Shown piece after piece: positions 9,753 through 17,183 of a stretch of 64,000 nt of DNA. Location: positions 1-64,000 of the forward strand of contig JAJYVF010000005.1 of NCBI GenBank assembly GCA_021792135.1, given 5' to 3'. The translations under genes and the position numbers were made by a program. This stretch comes from Acidobacteriota bacterium. GTDB taxonomy: Bacteria > Acidobacteriota > Terriglobia > Terriglobales > Acidobacteriaceae. Below the pieces are notes generated by a model that was given only the letters and a program-made list of their open reading frames with translations, had not been told where the DNA came from and searched no databases. The first letter of the stretch is position 1. Each line of letters starts with the position of its first letter.

Positions 9753-10568
9753 ATGGCCCCTCGCAACCCGTCGCCACTTCCCGACGATCTGCCTCGCCGG
9801 TCTCCCGAAGAGGAGGAGGAGGAGGAGAATCCATCTCCGGAAGAATGGGAAGACAAATCGGAAGTTTTGCCGCAACCTGACGACCCGGACGGGGTTAGCA
9901 GGGATATGGCAAGCGTCGCACTGGATCCCGGATGGCTGCAGGGCGCCTCCGCGCCGGTGCCCCGATCGGGCCCGGTGAGCTGGAGCGCCATGAGCGACGC
10001 GGAAATCATGCTCCGCGTGCGTGCGGGCGAGGACGGCGGCTTCAACTTCCTGATCGAGAAGTACCGTAAGCCGATCATCAACTTCATGTACCGCATGGTC
10101 CACAACCAGGCCGTGGCCGAGGAGCTGGCGCAGGAGGTCTTCCTGCGCGTCTACCGCTCGCGCGAAACCTACCGCGCCGAGGCGAAATTCTCGACCTGGC
10201 TGTACCGCATTGCCACCAATCTGGGCGTGAACTACGCGCGCGACACCAGGAACGAGCGGACGGCGCAGAACATTTATCTGGACCAGCCCGATCCGGAGAC
10301 AGGCACCACGCCGGATGTCGCCGACAGCCGCCCCGGCGCCGAAGACGAACTGGTGCGCGAGGAGCGGATGCGGGCCATCCGCAGGCACGTCATGGCCCTG
10401 CCCGAACGCCAGCGGACCGCGGTGCTGATGCATAAATATCAGGGACTGGACTATAAGGAAATCGGTGCAATTTTGCACCTCAGCGAGTCGGCCACCAAAT
10501 CGCTGCTCTTCCGGGCCTATCAGACGCTGCGCGAGCGGCTGAAGGAATTTGTTCAGGAGAAGAATTGA
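9753..10568 (+). CDS. ECF-type RNA polymerase sigma factor
   Basis: A 271-residue protein. Sigma region 2 spans LIEKYRKPIINFMYRMV to FSTWLYRIATN (residues about 95-160). Region 4 spans ALPERQRTAVLMHKYQ and YKEIGAILHLSESATKSLLF near the C-terminus, the DNA-recognition helix-turn-helix. It lacks regions 1 and 3, as in ECF sigma factors. The N-terminal about 80 residues are acidic and Pro-rich (a run of seven Glu), longer than usual; internal ATGs at 9906 and 9990 are alternative starts. Seven bases downstream begins an anti-sigma gene, so the pair likely forms a signal-responsive sigma/anti-sigma switch. Confidence 0.93.
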   Translation: MAPRNPSPLPDDLPRRSPEEEEEEENPSPEEWEDKSEVLPQPDDPDGVSRDMASVALDPGWLQGASAPVPRSGPVSWSAMSDAEIMLRVRAGEDGGFNFLIEKYRKPIINFMYRMVHNQAVAEELAQEVFLRVYRSRETYRAEAKFSTWLYRIATNLGVNYARDTRNERTAQNIYLDQPDPETGTTPDVADSRPGAEDELVREERMRAIRRHVMALPERQRTAVLMHKYQGLDYKEIGAILHLSESATKSLLFRAYQTLRERLKEFVQEKN

Positions 10569-10575
10569 GGTAATC

Positions 10576-11076
10576 ATGATCTGCCGGAATATCCAATCGA
10601 AGCTGCCCGACCTGCTGCTGGAACCGGGGTCGGTGGCAGCCGATGTGCGCGCTCACGTCGAAAACTGCACCGAATGCGGCAGGGAACTGCGTGAACTCAG
10701 AGCCACCATGTCCGCGCTCGATGCATGGGAAGCTCCTGAGATTTCACCGTATTTCGATGGGCGGATGACCGTTCTGCTGCGCGACGAACAACGGGCGCCC
10801 CGCGCCGGCTGGCTGGAGCGGATGCGCGCTCGCCTGCTCTTCGGCGAATCCATGCGCCTGCGCCCGCTGGCGGCGGGAGCTCTGGCACTCGCGATTGCTG
10901 TGGGCGGCGGCCTGTACGCCGGTTTCGTCAGTCAGCCTGCGCAGCCGGTGCAGTCGGCTTCGCCGGTGATCCGCGATCTGCAGTCGCTCGATGAAAACGC
11001 TCAGGTCTTTCAGCAGCTGAATTCAATGGATCAGGACACCGGGGACGCCGGCCCGGCGTCCCCTAACAGCCTGTAA
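10576..11076 (+). CDS. Membrane anti-sigma factor with N-terminal zinc-finger motif (zf-HC2)
   Basis: A 166-residue protein starting at ATG 10576, with GAGG five bases upstream. The cytoplasmic N-terminus carries Cys3 and HVENCTECGREL, giving the C...HxxxCxxC anti-sigma zinc-binding pattern that clamps ECF sigma factors. One transmembrane helix (LAAGALALAIAVGGGLYAGFV, about residues 97-117) is followed by a short Gln-rich periplasmic tail. Its position directly after the sigma gene supports the pairing. Confidence 0.9.
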   Translation: MICRNIQSKLPDLLLEPGSVAADVRAHVENCTECGRELRELRATMSALDAWEAPEISPYFDGRMTVLLRDEQRAPRAGWLERMRARLLFGESMRLRPLAAGALALAIAVGGGLYAGFVSQPAQPVQSASPVIRDLQSLDENAQVFQQLNSMDQDTGDAGPASPNSL

Positions 11077-11176
11077 GCAGGCGAACGAGAGGAACAGGTG
11101 GGTCAGGGCGGCGCGCATTGCAATGAGCCGGCCGGCCCGGGGTTTCTACCGGCAGTCTGCCCTGGGGGAGCGCTAG

Positions 11177-11866
11177 ATGAACTCCGGAATTCGGAACAGG
11201 ACGCACGGGGGCGCGGGGCGCCCCGCCGGCAGGCTTGTGTCTGCTGCTGTGCTGTTTTTGTTCCTCGGCTTCGCGCCCGGAGCGCCCCCGGCCGCAGCCC
11301 AGCAGCAGTCGCACTCCGCTCCGCAGTCCGCACCTTCCGGGACAAAGCCCCGGACTCCCCCCGCGCATCAGCCGCTTCCGGGGGTGACTCCGGAGGTTCA
11401 TCCGATCCCGAACAGCCGTTTCTTTGGCACGGTTCCGCCTCATGGGCAGGAGCACCTGCCGCAGTGGATGGCCCAGCATCAGGGCCTGAGCTTCACCGAG
11501 CAGGAAACCTTGCTCCGCCGCGAACCCGGCTTCAGCCGTCTGACTCCCGATCAGCAGCAGCGGGTGCTCAGCGGGCTGCGCTCGCTCGATTCCCGTCCCC
11601 CGGCAGAGCGCCAGCGTATCCTCGCCTGGAACGAGGCCTTCGAACGGCTGTCTCCCGAGCAAAAGCAGGATGTCCGGGCCGCGGCGCAGGCTCTCAATCA
11701 GATGCCAAAGGATCGCCAGCGCATGCTGCGGCAGGCCTATCACACCCTGCGACAGATTTCTCCCCGGGAGCGCGAGGATATCCTGAATTCCGCTCGGTTC
11801 ACGCACGAATATTCGCCCCAGGAGCGCCATGTGCTTCGGAGCTTTCTGTCGGTCCAGCCCTACTAG
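11177..11866 (+). CDS. Exported DUF3106 protein
   Basis: A 229-residue protein with an N-terminal hydrophobic export segment (SAAVLFLFLGFAPGA), then a Gln/Pro-rich linker. The helical domain carries repeated LSPEQ/RQRxL units (LTPDQQQRVLSGLRSL, LSPEQKQDVRAAAQ, ISPREREDILNSA) characteristic of DUF3106. Function is unknown. It lies 100 bases after the anti-sigma gene on the same strand and may belong to the sigma operon. The GC-rich 5' end gives several possible starts; the ATG chosen precedes the basic and hydrophobic segment. Confidence 0.8.
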   Translation: MNSGIRNRTHGGAGRPAGRLVSAAVLFLFLGFAPGAPPAAAQQQSHSAPQSAPSGTKPRTPPAHQPLPGVTPEVHPIPNSRFFGTVPPHGQEHLPQWMAQHQGLSFTEQETLLRREPGFSRLTPDQQQRVLSGLRSLDSRPPAERQRILAWNEAFERLSPEQKQDVRAAAQALNQMPKDRQRMLRQAYHTLRQISPREREDILNSARFTHEYSPQERHVLRSFLSVQPY

Positions 11867-11914
11867 CCGCGCGGCTATCGGCCAGACATCCGGATTCACA
11901 ATCCGGGCTCTCCC

Positions 11915-12841
11915 TCACCGCCGCAGCAAATTCCGCGCCAGGAACACCACATTCGCAGGGCGCTCCGCCAGCCGGCGCATGAAGTACGGATACCACTGGT
12001 CTCCAAAGGGCACATAGACCCGTACCCCATACCCTTCGCGTACCAGCATCCGCTGCAGATCCCGCCGCACGCCGTACAGCATCTGGAACTCAAAGCTGCT
12101 CCGGTCGACCCCCTCCGCCTGCGCGAATTCCCGCGTGGCCGCGATCATCCCCTCGTCGTGCGTAGCGATCCCGTGAAAAAGGCCGCTCTTCAGCAGCGCC
12201 TTCATCAGCGCCACGAAGTTTCGGTCCACATCCTTCTTATCCGGAAACGCGACCTCCGGCGGCTCCTGGTACGCCCCTTTGCACAGCCGGATGCGGATGC
12301 CGTCGGCCAGCAGCGCCGCCACGTCTTCGGCGCTGCGCCGCAGATACGCCTGGATCACGATTCCCACGTGATCGCGGTTCTCGGGGATGGCGTGCACCCG
12401 CCGCACCAGCTTGATCGTGGTTTGGGTCAGCGCCGACCCTTCCATATCCACACGCACGAAGCTGCCCGCCTCCGCGGCATGGCGCACCAGTCCGGAGACG
12501 ATTTCCCCGGCCAGATCGGGGCTGACTTCCAGCCCCATCTGGGTCAGCTTCAGACTGATATTGGCATTGAGTTTCGACTGCGCCAGCGCGTCCAGCAGCC
12601 AGTGATACACCTGAGCCGCCTGGCGTGCCTGCGCTGGCGAAGTCACGTTCTCGCCCAGGCTGTCCAGCGTGACGGCCAGCCCCTGCGCGCCCAGCGCCGT
12701 CGCTGTGCTCATCGCGTCTTCAATCCGAAACCCGGCCACAAACCGCGACGACAGGCGGCGGCCCATGGAAGACTGCTCAGCAAAGCGGCGCAGGCGACGG
12801 TTTCCCGACAAGGCAATAAAGGCAGAACGCAGAAGAGGCAT
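11915..12841 (-). CDS. Proline dehydrogenase
   Basis: A monofunctional FAD-dependent proline dehydrogenase of 308 residues, which oxidises L-proline to pyrroline-5-carboxylate at the membrane and feeds electrons to quinone. Motifs for a TIM-barrel ProDH are visible: NISLKLTQMGL, VRVDMEGSA, VIQAYLRRS, IRLCKGAYQEP, GIATHDEG, FEFQMLYGVR and VRVYVPFGDQWYPYFMRRLAERP. The start MPLLRSAF at 12841 gives the length seen in Bacillus/Thermus-type enzymes; an ATG at 12868 is possible. No pyrroline-5-carboxylate dehydrogenase is next to it. Confidence 0.95.
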   Translation of the reverse strand: MPLLRSAFIALSGNRRLRRFAEQSSMGRRLSSRFVAGFRIEDAMSTATALGAQGLAVTLDSLGENVTSPAQARQAAQVYHWLLDALAQSKLNANISLKLTQMGLEVSPDLAGEIVSGLVRHAAEAGSFVRVDMEGSALTQTTIKLVRRVHAIPENRDHVGIVIQAYLRRSAEDVAALLADGIRIRLCKGAYQEPPEVAFPDKKDVDRNFVALMKALLKSGLFHGIATHDEGMIAATREFAQAEGVDRSSFEFQMLYGVRRDLQRMLVREGYGVRVYVPFGDQWYPYFMRRLAERPANVVFLARNLLRR

Positions 12842-13187
12842 GTGAGTCCGCTGTAAGCAAACGTTCATTCTTTCACAGCGCTCCCGCTTTCCCGGGCAAT
12901 TTTCACAGGAATTTGGCATGGACCGCCCCAAAACGGGGAGCACAATCGAATCAACCGCCGTCCGTCATGATGAGCGGAAGATTCTCCAGGGTTTCCGCTA
13001 TGGGAAACGAGGCCAGGCCAGGGTGCATCTCAAGGACGAGAACTCGATAACTTGCTGATCGTATTGCGGGAGATTCCAGGGATGCCGTTTCCCGCAGGTT
13101 CCGGAAAGGCAGCAGCGCTGAAAACTCTTCCCGCTTATTCGGCAGCGAGCGGGAGCCTCGGAAGCGCAGATCGTTGGAGATGGTTGG
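12842..13187. other. 346-bp intergenic stretch; no gene supported
   Basis: This lies between divergent genes. A minus-strand ORF (12951-13232) overlaps the start of the small zinc-ribbon-like gene and has no family resemblance. Small inverted repeats such as GTTTCC/GGAAAC are present, but nothing that I can name. Confidence 0.4.
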
Positions 13188-13451
13188 ATGGTGAGTAATT
13201 GCGCAAACCCGAAATGTGCCAAGCCCCTTCACTATTTACGTGAGGGGAAAATCTTCGTCTTTGACGTGATCGTGGACAGCGCCGGCGATGCCAGCAGGCG
13301 CTCCCGCCGCATGGAGCACTACTGGCTCTGCGGAGTCTGTTCCCAAACCATGGTTATGGAGCAGTCCCCCGAAGGGGTTCGCGTGATCCCTCGTTCCACC
13401 CCACGCCTTCGCGGCGAAATCAGTCTGAGAAAGTCCGCGCTCTTCTCCTGA
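13188..13451 (+). CDS. Small zinc-ribbon-like protein of unknown function
   Basis: An 87-residue protein with two Cys pairs, CANPKC (residues about 5-10) and CGVC (about 49-52), separated by a conserved-looking strand (PLHYLREGKIFVFDVIV). This arrangement can hold one zinc ion. No enzyme motif is visible. GGAG lies upstream of the ATG. It ends only five bases before the -35 box of the cys attenuator promoter. Role unknown; nucleic-acid or protein binding is a guess. Confidence 0.7.
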   Translation: MVSNCANPKCAKPLHYLREGKIFVFDVIVDSAGDASRRSRRMEHYWLCGVCSQTMVMEQSPEGVRVIPRSTPRLRGEISLRKSALFS

Positions 13452-13455
13452 ACGG

Positions 13456-13484
13456 TTGACCCGGAGCCCGAGGCGACCTATAGT
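13456..13484 (+). promoter_or_regulatory. Sigma-70-type promoter of the cys operon
   Basis: TTGACC (13456-13461) and TATAGT (13479-13484) are separated by exactly 17 bases, a near-consensus housekeeping promoter. The expected transcription start is about 13490-13492, coinciding with the ATG of the leader peptide at 13491. Confidence 0.75.
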
Positions 13485-13490
13485 AAAGCA

Positions 13491-13568
13491 ATGAGTTTTG
13501 CCCCCACCCCGGCCGTTTGTTGCGCATGTTGTTGCGTGATGCCGGGCTTGTGGGGTACGAAGCTTTAA
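13491..13568 (+). CDS. Cysteine-rich leader peptide of the sulfate assimilation operon
   Basis: A 25-codon ORF reading [20 protein letters not shown] and then WGTKL. Five of six consecutive codons (10, 11, 13, 14, 15; bases 13518-13535) encode Cys, the end product of the downstream pathway. It has no room for a Shine-Dalgarno sequence: the promoter predicts transcription beginning at or next to its ATG, so translation is probably leaderless. It overlaps RNA strands that pair in the attenuator, so the peptide is likely a cysteine sensor and not a functional protein. Leaderless poly-cysteine ORFs that control sulfur genes are known in mycobacteria; this would be an independent acidobacterial case. 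It is too short for ordinary gene callers. Confidence 0.85.
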   Translation: MSFAPTPAVCCACCCVMPGLWGTKL

Positions 13569-13599
13569 AGATAAGTTTCGAAAGCATACCCAAAAGCCC
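13502..13599 (+). promoter_or_regulatory. Attenuator pairing regions: protector (1:2) and antiterminator (2:3) stems
   Basis: Strand 1 (CCCCAC 13502-13507, CCCGGC 13508-13513) pairs with strand 2 (GCCGGG 13541-13546, GTGGGG 13550-13555), a 12-bp stem with a 3-base bulge whose loop contains all the Cys codons. Strand 2 can instead pair with strand 3: GGGCTT 13544-13549 with AAGCCC 13594-13599, GGGTA 13553-13557 with TACCC 13587-13591, and GCTTT 13562-13566 with AAAGC 13581-13585. That second structure takes up the left arm of the terminator. Stalling at Cys codons would block strand 1 and favour 2:3 (read-through). A ribosome reaching the stop at 13566 would block strand 2 and favour termination. 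Confidence 0.8.
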
Positions 13600-13635
13600 G
13601 CGTTTCAGCTCTTCGCTGACGCGGGCTTTTTGTTT
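13592..13635 (+). terminator. Intrinsic terminator (attenuator 3:4 stem) upstream of cysD
   Basis: GCCCGCG (13596-13602) pairs with CGCGGGC (13620-13626), then, after a TT bulge, TCAGC (13605-13609) pairs with GCTGA (13615-13619), leaving a 5-base loop. A T-tract TTTTTGTTT follows at 13627-13635 and A residues precede the stem. This is a textbook Rho-independent terminator placed 28 bases before the cysD start, so it must be conditional for the operon to be expressed. Confidence 0.9.
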
Positions 13636-13662
13636 CTGTCGGAAGTTCACCAGGGAGCCAGC

Positions 13663-14643
13663 ATGACACAGACGCCAGTCCTCGACGCTGCCGGACAGCA
13701 CCCAATTCAGTCCAATGGCCTCGATCCGCGCAGGGTTTCCGCCTCCAGCCGCCTGACCCACATGCAGCTGCTCGAGGCCGAGAGCATCCACATCATCCGC
13801 GAGGTTGCCGCCGAGTTCCAGAAGCCGGTCATGCTCTACTCCATCGGCAAGGACTCCTCCGTGATGCTGCGCCTCGCCCAGAAGGCCTTTCATCCCGGAC
13901 CGGTCCCGTTTCCGCTGCTCCACGTCGACACCGGCTACAAGTTCCGCGAGATGCTCGTATTCCGCGACCGCTATACCGCCGAGCTGGGGCTGAAGCTCAT
14001 CGTCTGGCGCAACGAGGACGCCATCGCCGCCGGAGCCAATCCCATCGCCCTCGGCACCCAGCGCTGCTGCGGCCTGCTCAAAACCCAGGCGCTGCTCGAC
14101 GGCCTCCGCGCCCACGGCTTCGATGCCGCCTTCGGCGGAGCCCGCCGCGACGAGGAGAAGTCCCGCGCCAAGGAGCGCATCTTCTCCTTCCGCGATACCG
14201 CCGGCCAGTGGGACCCCAAAAGTCAGCGCCCCGAGCTATGGAACCTCTTCAACGGCCGCATCGGTCCCGGCGAGAGCATCCGCGTCTTTCCGCTCTCCAA
14301 CTGGACGGAGCTCGACATCTGGCACTATATCCACCTCGAAAACATCCCCATCGTCCCGCTCTACTTCGCCAAAGAGCGCCGCATGCTGGTGCGCGGCGAA
14401 AGCCTCATCCCCGTCGAGCAGCCCTTCGTGAAGGGCCTGCCCGGAGAAGAGCAGTGGGTGCGCTGCCGTCTGCGCTCCCTCGGCTGCAGCCCCTGCACCG
14501 GAGCGATCCGCTCCGATGCCGACACCGTCCCGAAGATCATTGCCGAGCTGATGGCCATGCGCAATTCCGAACGCGCCAACCGCGTCATCGACCACGACCA
14601 GGACGGCTCCATGGAAATCAAGAAGCGCGAGGGCTATTTCTGA
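13663..14643 (+). CDS. cysD: Sulfate adenylyltransferase subunit 2
   Basis: A 326-residue ATP sulfurylase catalytic subunit that makes APS from ATP and sulfate. It has the PP-loop nucleotide motif ([11 protein letters not shown], about residues 62-72), [22 protein letters not shown] and [11 protein letters not shown], all diagnostic of CysD. The start at 13663 follows AGGGAG and opens with the usual variable N-terminus; the frame is open further upstream into the terminator but that part is not coding. Its TGA overlaps the cysN ATG (TGATG), so the two subunits are co-translated. Expression is probably set by the upstream cysteine attenuator. Confidence 0.98.
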   Translation: MTQTPVLDAAGQHPIQSNGLDPRRVSASSRLTHMQLLEAESIHIIREVAAEFQKPVMLYSIGKDSSVMLRLAQKAFHPGPVPFPLLHVDTGYKFREMLVFRDRYTAELGLKLIVWRNEDAIAAGANPIALGTQRCCGLLKTQALLDGLRAHGFDAAFGGARRDEEKSRAKERIFSFRDTAGQWDPKSQRPELWNLFNGRIGPGESIRVFPLSNWTELDIWHYIHLENIPIVPLYFAKERRMLVRGESLIPVEQPFVKGLPGEEQWVRCRLRSLGCSPCTGAIRSDADTVPKIIAELMAMRNSERANRVIDHDQDGSMEIKKREGYF

Positions 14644-16283
14644 TGCCGATCCTCGAAGAAAATCCCCTCCTCGTGACCGATGCGTCCCCAGTCTCGCCCA
14701 GCATCGAAGAGCTGCTCGAAGCCGAGCGCGGTAAGGACCTGCTGCGCTTCAGCACCGCGGGCAGCGTCGACGACGGCAAGTCCACCCTCATCGGCCGCCT
14801 GCTTTACGACTCGCGCAGCGTCTACGACGACCACGTCCGCTCCGTTACCCGCGACTCGGCCATCGACTTCGCCCAGCTCACCGACGGCCTCCGCGCCGAG
14901 CGCGAGCAGGGAATCACCATCGACGTCGCTTACCGCTACTTCTCCACCGCCAGGCGGAAGTTCATCATCGCCGACACCCCCGGCCACGAGCAGTACACGC
15001 GCAACATGGCCACCGGCGCCTCGACCGCCGACGTCGCCATCGTGCTGGTCGACGCCCGCAAGGGCATCCTCGACCAGACCCGCCGCCATACCTGCATCGC
15101 GTCGCTGCTCGGGATTCCGCTGGTCATCGCCGCCGTGAACAAGATGGATCTCGTCGGTTTCTCCAAAGAGGCCTTCGATCGCCACAGCCAGGATCTTCAG
15201 GCGCTCGCGCGCCGCCTCGAAATTCCGCAGCTCATTGCCATCCCGGTCAGCGCGCTCGATGGCGACAATGTCGTGCATCGCAGCCAGCGCACGCCATGGT
15301 ACGGCGGTCCGAGCCTCCTTGAGCTGCTGGAAACCGTGCCCCTCGCCATCGAAAGCTCCCGCGCCGGCTTCCGCCTTCCCGTCCAGCGCGTCATCCGCCC
15401 TCATCAGGATTTCCGCGGCTTTGCCGGTCAGATCGCCGCCGGAACCATCCGTCCCGGCGACGAGGTCATCGCCCTCCCCTCAGGAGTTCGCACGCGCGTC
15501 CGCGCCATCTCCACCTGGGAAGGCGATCTCGATGTCGCTCGCGCTCCGCAGTCCGTCACCCTCACCCTTGAAGACGAAGCCGACATCAGCCGAGGCGACA
15601 TGATCGCTGCCGCCGATGCGTATCCCCAGCGCGCCACCCGTCTCGAAGCCACCCTGGTCTGGATGCAGTCGAAGCCGCTCCGCCCAGGCGCAACGTATCT
15701 GCTCAAACACACCACGCAGACGGTGCGCGCCACGGTCGCGGAGATACGCTCCCGCATCGACGTCGAGCACCTCGAACACCGCTCCGCCGCTCATCTTGAT
15801 CTCAACGCCATCGGCCAGGTGCTGCTCGAAACCAGCCGCCCCCTGCTGGTGGACCTTTACCGCGAGAACCGCGCCACCGGCAGCTTCATTCTCATCGATC
15901 CCGGCGACAATGCCACGGCCGGCGCCGGCATGATCCGCGCCTTTCCCGATTCTTCAGGTCACACGCATCGAAGCGGCGCCCTCGTCGTCCTGGGTCACCG
16001 CTCCGAACTTGCTGCCGAACTCGAAGGCCGCCTCCTGGCAACCGGCGCTCTGGTGCTCCGTACCCGCGTGCCTGAACGCGCCGCGCTTCTGCCGCTGGTC
16101 CACGCCGGAGCCGTGATTCTTGCCGAAAACACCGTACCCCAGGCTCCGTATATCACGCTGTACGGCCACAGCACTCCGCACACCTTCGAGCTCCCACCGG
16201 CCGAAACCGCCGAATCCATCCTGGACGAACTCGGGCGCGCCGGCGTCATCCCTGAAGAAGGGGCCTGGAGATGCCCCGGTTGA
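14643..16283 (+). CDS. cysN: Sulfate adenylyltransferase subunit 1 with a degenerate C-terminal APS-kinase-like region
   Basis: A 546-residue regulatory GTPase that drives APS synthesis with CysD. GTP motifs are G1 GSVDDGKST (about residues 39-47), G2 region REQGITIDVAYR, G3 DTPGHEQY and G4 NKMD. EF-Tu-like beta domains follow to about residue 430. The last about 105 residues (from SGALVVLGHRSELAAELEG) match the start and end pattern of an APS kinase but lack the GxxGxGKST loop: GHRSELAAE stands in its place and the middle is shortened. I infer a decayed CysC domain, so this is not a working CysNC bifunctional enzyme. The following reductase is of the APS type, which needs no APS kinase. Confidence 0.93.
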   Translation: MPILEENPLLVTDASPVSPSIEELLEAERGKDLLRFSTAGSVDDGKSTLIGRLLYDSRSVYDDHVRSVTRDSAIDFAQLTDGLRAEREQGITIDVAYRYFSTARRKFIIADTPGHEQYTRNMATGASTADVAIVLVDARKGILDQTRRHTCIASLLGIPLVIAAVNKMDLVGFSKEAFDRHSQDLQALARRLEIPQLIAIPVSALDGDNVVHRSQRTPWYGGPSLLELLETVPLAIESSRAGFRLPVQRVIRPHQDFRGFAGQIAAGTIRPGDEVIALPSGVRTRVRAISTWEGDLDVARAPQSVTLTLEDEADISRGDMIAAADAYPQRATRLEATLVWMQSKPLRPGATYLLKHTTQTVRATVAEIRSRIDVEHLEHRSAAHLDLNAIGQVLLETSRPLLVDLYRENRATGSFILIDPGDNATAGAGMIRAFPDSSGHTHRSGALVVLGHRSELAAELEGRLLATGALVLRTRVPERAALLPLVHAGAVILAENTVPQAPYITLYGHSTPHTFELPPAETAESILDELGRAGVIPEEGAWRCPG

Positions 16284-16285
16284 GC

Positions 16286-16368
16286 AGCCGCTCGTGGAAG
16301 AGCGGCTTTGAAGGGGCGCGGCGTTGGCCGTGCCATAAACCCTGAAATATAAATGGGGCTTCAGCCCC
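16286..16368. repeat. Three consecutive palindromes between cysN and cysH (REP-like)
   Basis: Hairpin A is AGCCGCTC 16286-16293 with GAGCGGCT 16300-16307. Hairpin B is GGCGCGGC 16315-16322 with GCCGTGCC 16327-16334. Hairpin C is GGGGCT 16355-16360 with AGCCCC 16363-16368. The compact palindromes separated by a short AT-rich spacer look like dispersed intergenic REP-type units. Hairpin A could also attenuate transcription into cysH or protect the cysDN mRNA. Confidence 0.55.
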
Positions 16369-16385
16369 CGAGGGAAGTTTTTCCG

Positions 16386-17060
16386 ATGAACCTTGCCGAG
16401 CAACCCGAAACCAAAGCCGCCCAGGCGCTGAATTTCCTGCGCGAGTACATGACGGCCGACGCCTGCGTCACCAGCAGCTTTCAGGCCGAAGACGTCGTCG
16501 TCCTTCATCTCGTCCGCGCGATTCTGCCCCAGGTGCCGGTGCTCTTTCTCGAAACCGGCTACCACTTCCCGGAGACCCTCGCTTATCGCGACCGCATGGC
16601 CGCCGAGTGGAATCTGAACCTGATCAACGTGCTTCCCAGGAGCACCGTCGCCGAGCAGGAAGCCCAATTCGGCATCCTCAACCAGACCGCCCCCGATCGC
16701 TGCTGCGCCATGCGCAAGGTTGAGCCGCTCTTCCGTGCCCTCGCCGATTTCCGTGTCTGGGTCACCGGTCTGCGCCGCCAGCAATCGAAATCCCGCGCCA
16801 ACCTTCAGCTGGATGAGATCTTCACCCTGCCCACCGGGCAATCGCTCCGCAAGCTCAGCCCGCTCACCGACTGGACCACCCGCGACGTGTGGCAATATGC
16901 CGAAGCGCACCGGATTCCTCTGCTGCCGCTCTATGATCTGGGCTACACCAGCATCGGCTGCGCCCCGTGCACCAGCCTGCCCCTCGATCCCAACGATCCC
17001 CGCTCCGGCCGCTGGGGCGGCAACAAGCTGGAATGCGGCATCCACATCCAGCCGGCCTGA
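16386..17060 (+). CDS. cysH: Phosphoadenylyl/adenylyl-sulfate reductase, probably APS type
   Basis: A 224-residue reductase converting (P)APS to sulfite with thioredoxin or glutaredoxin electrons. SSFQAEDVVVLH, LETGYHFPETL and GLRRQQSKSRA mark the PAPS-reductase fold. The CC motif (DRCCAMRK, about residue 105) plus CAPC (about 200) are the four ligands of the [4Fe-4S] cluster that distinguishes APS reductases from cluster-free PAPS reductases. The C-terminal ECGIH holds the catalytic Cys. It is third in the cys operon, 102 bases after cysN, across the palindrome cluster. Sulfite reductase is not in the window. Confidence 0.95.
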   Translation: MNLAEQPETKAAQALNFLREYMTADACVTSSFQAEDVVVLHLVRAILPQVPVLFLETGYHFPETLAYRDRMAAEWNLNLINVLPRSTVAEQEAQFGILNQTAPDRCCAMRKVEPLFRALADFRVWVTGLRRQQSKSRANLQLDEIFTLPTGQSLRKLSPLTDWTTRDVWQYAEAHRIPLLPLYDLGYTSIGCAPCTSLPLDPNDPRSGRWGGNKLECGIHIQPA

Positions 17061-17133
17061 CTAACCTCGGCCGGCATTGCGGATGATTTCGCAAAACTAA
17101 AGTTTCCCGAAGCGGCTGTTCGAAACCCTGTGA

Positions 17134-17155
17134 TTGCGAACGATCGTTAGCGATT
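17134..17155. promoter_or_regulatory. Palindromic candidate operator upstream of the GH27 gene
   Basis: A 22-base imperfect palindrome centred at 17144/17145 has the perfect 10-base core AACGATCGTT and outer half-sites ATTGC/GCGAT broken by two mismatched pairs. It ends 28 bases before the GH27 start. The form suits a dimeric sugar-responsive repressor (LacI or similar), but no regulator gene is adjacent. Confidence 0.45.
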
Positions 17156-17183
17156 TCCTCTCGGCCTGTGATAGAGAAGAGGA

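Noticed and set aside
13491-13662. SAM or other metabolite riboswitch ahead of cysD
   Set aside because: No conserved aptamer core could be drawn, and the Cys-rich ORF with alternate stems explains the terminator better.
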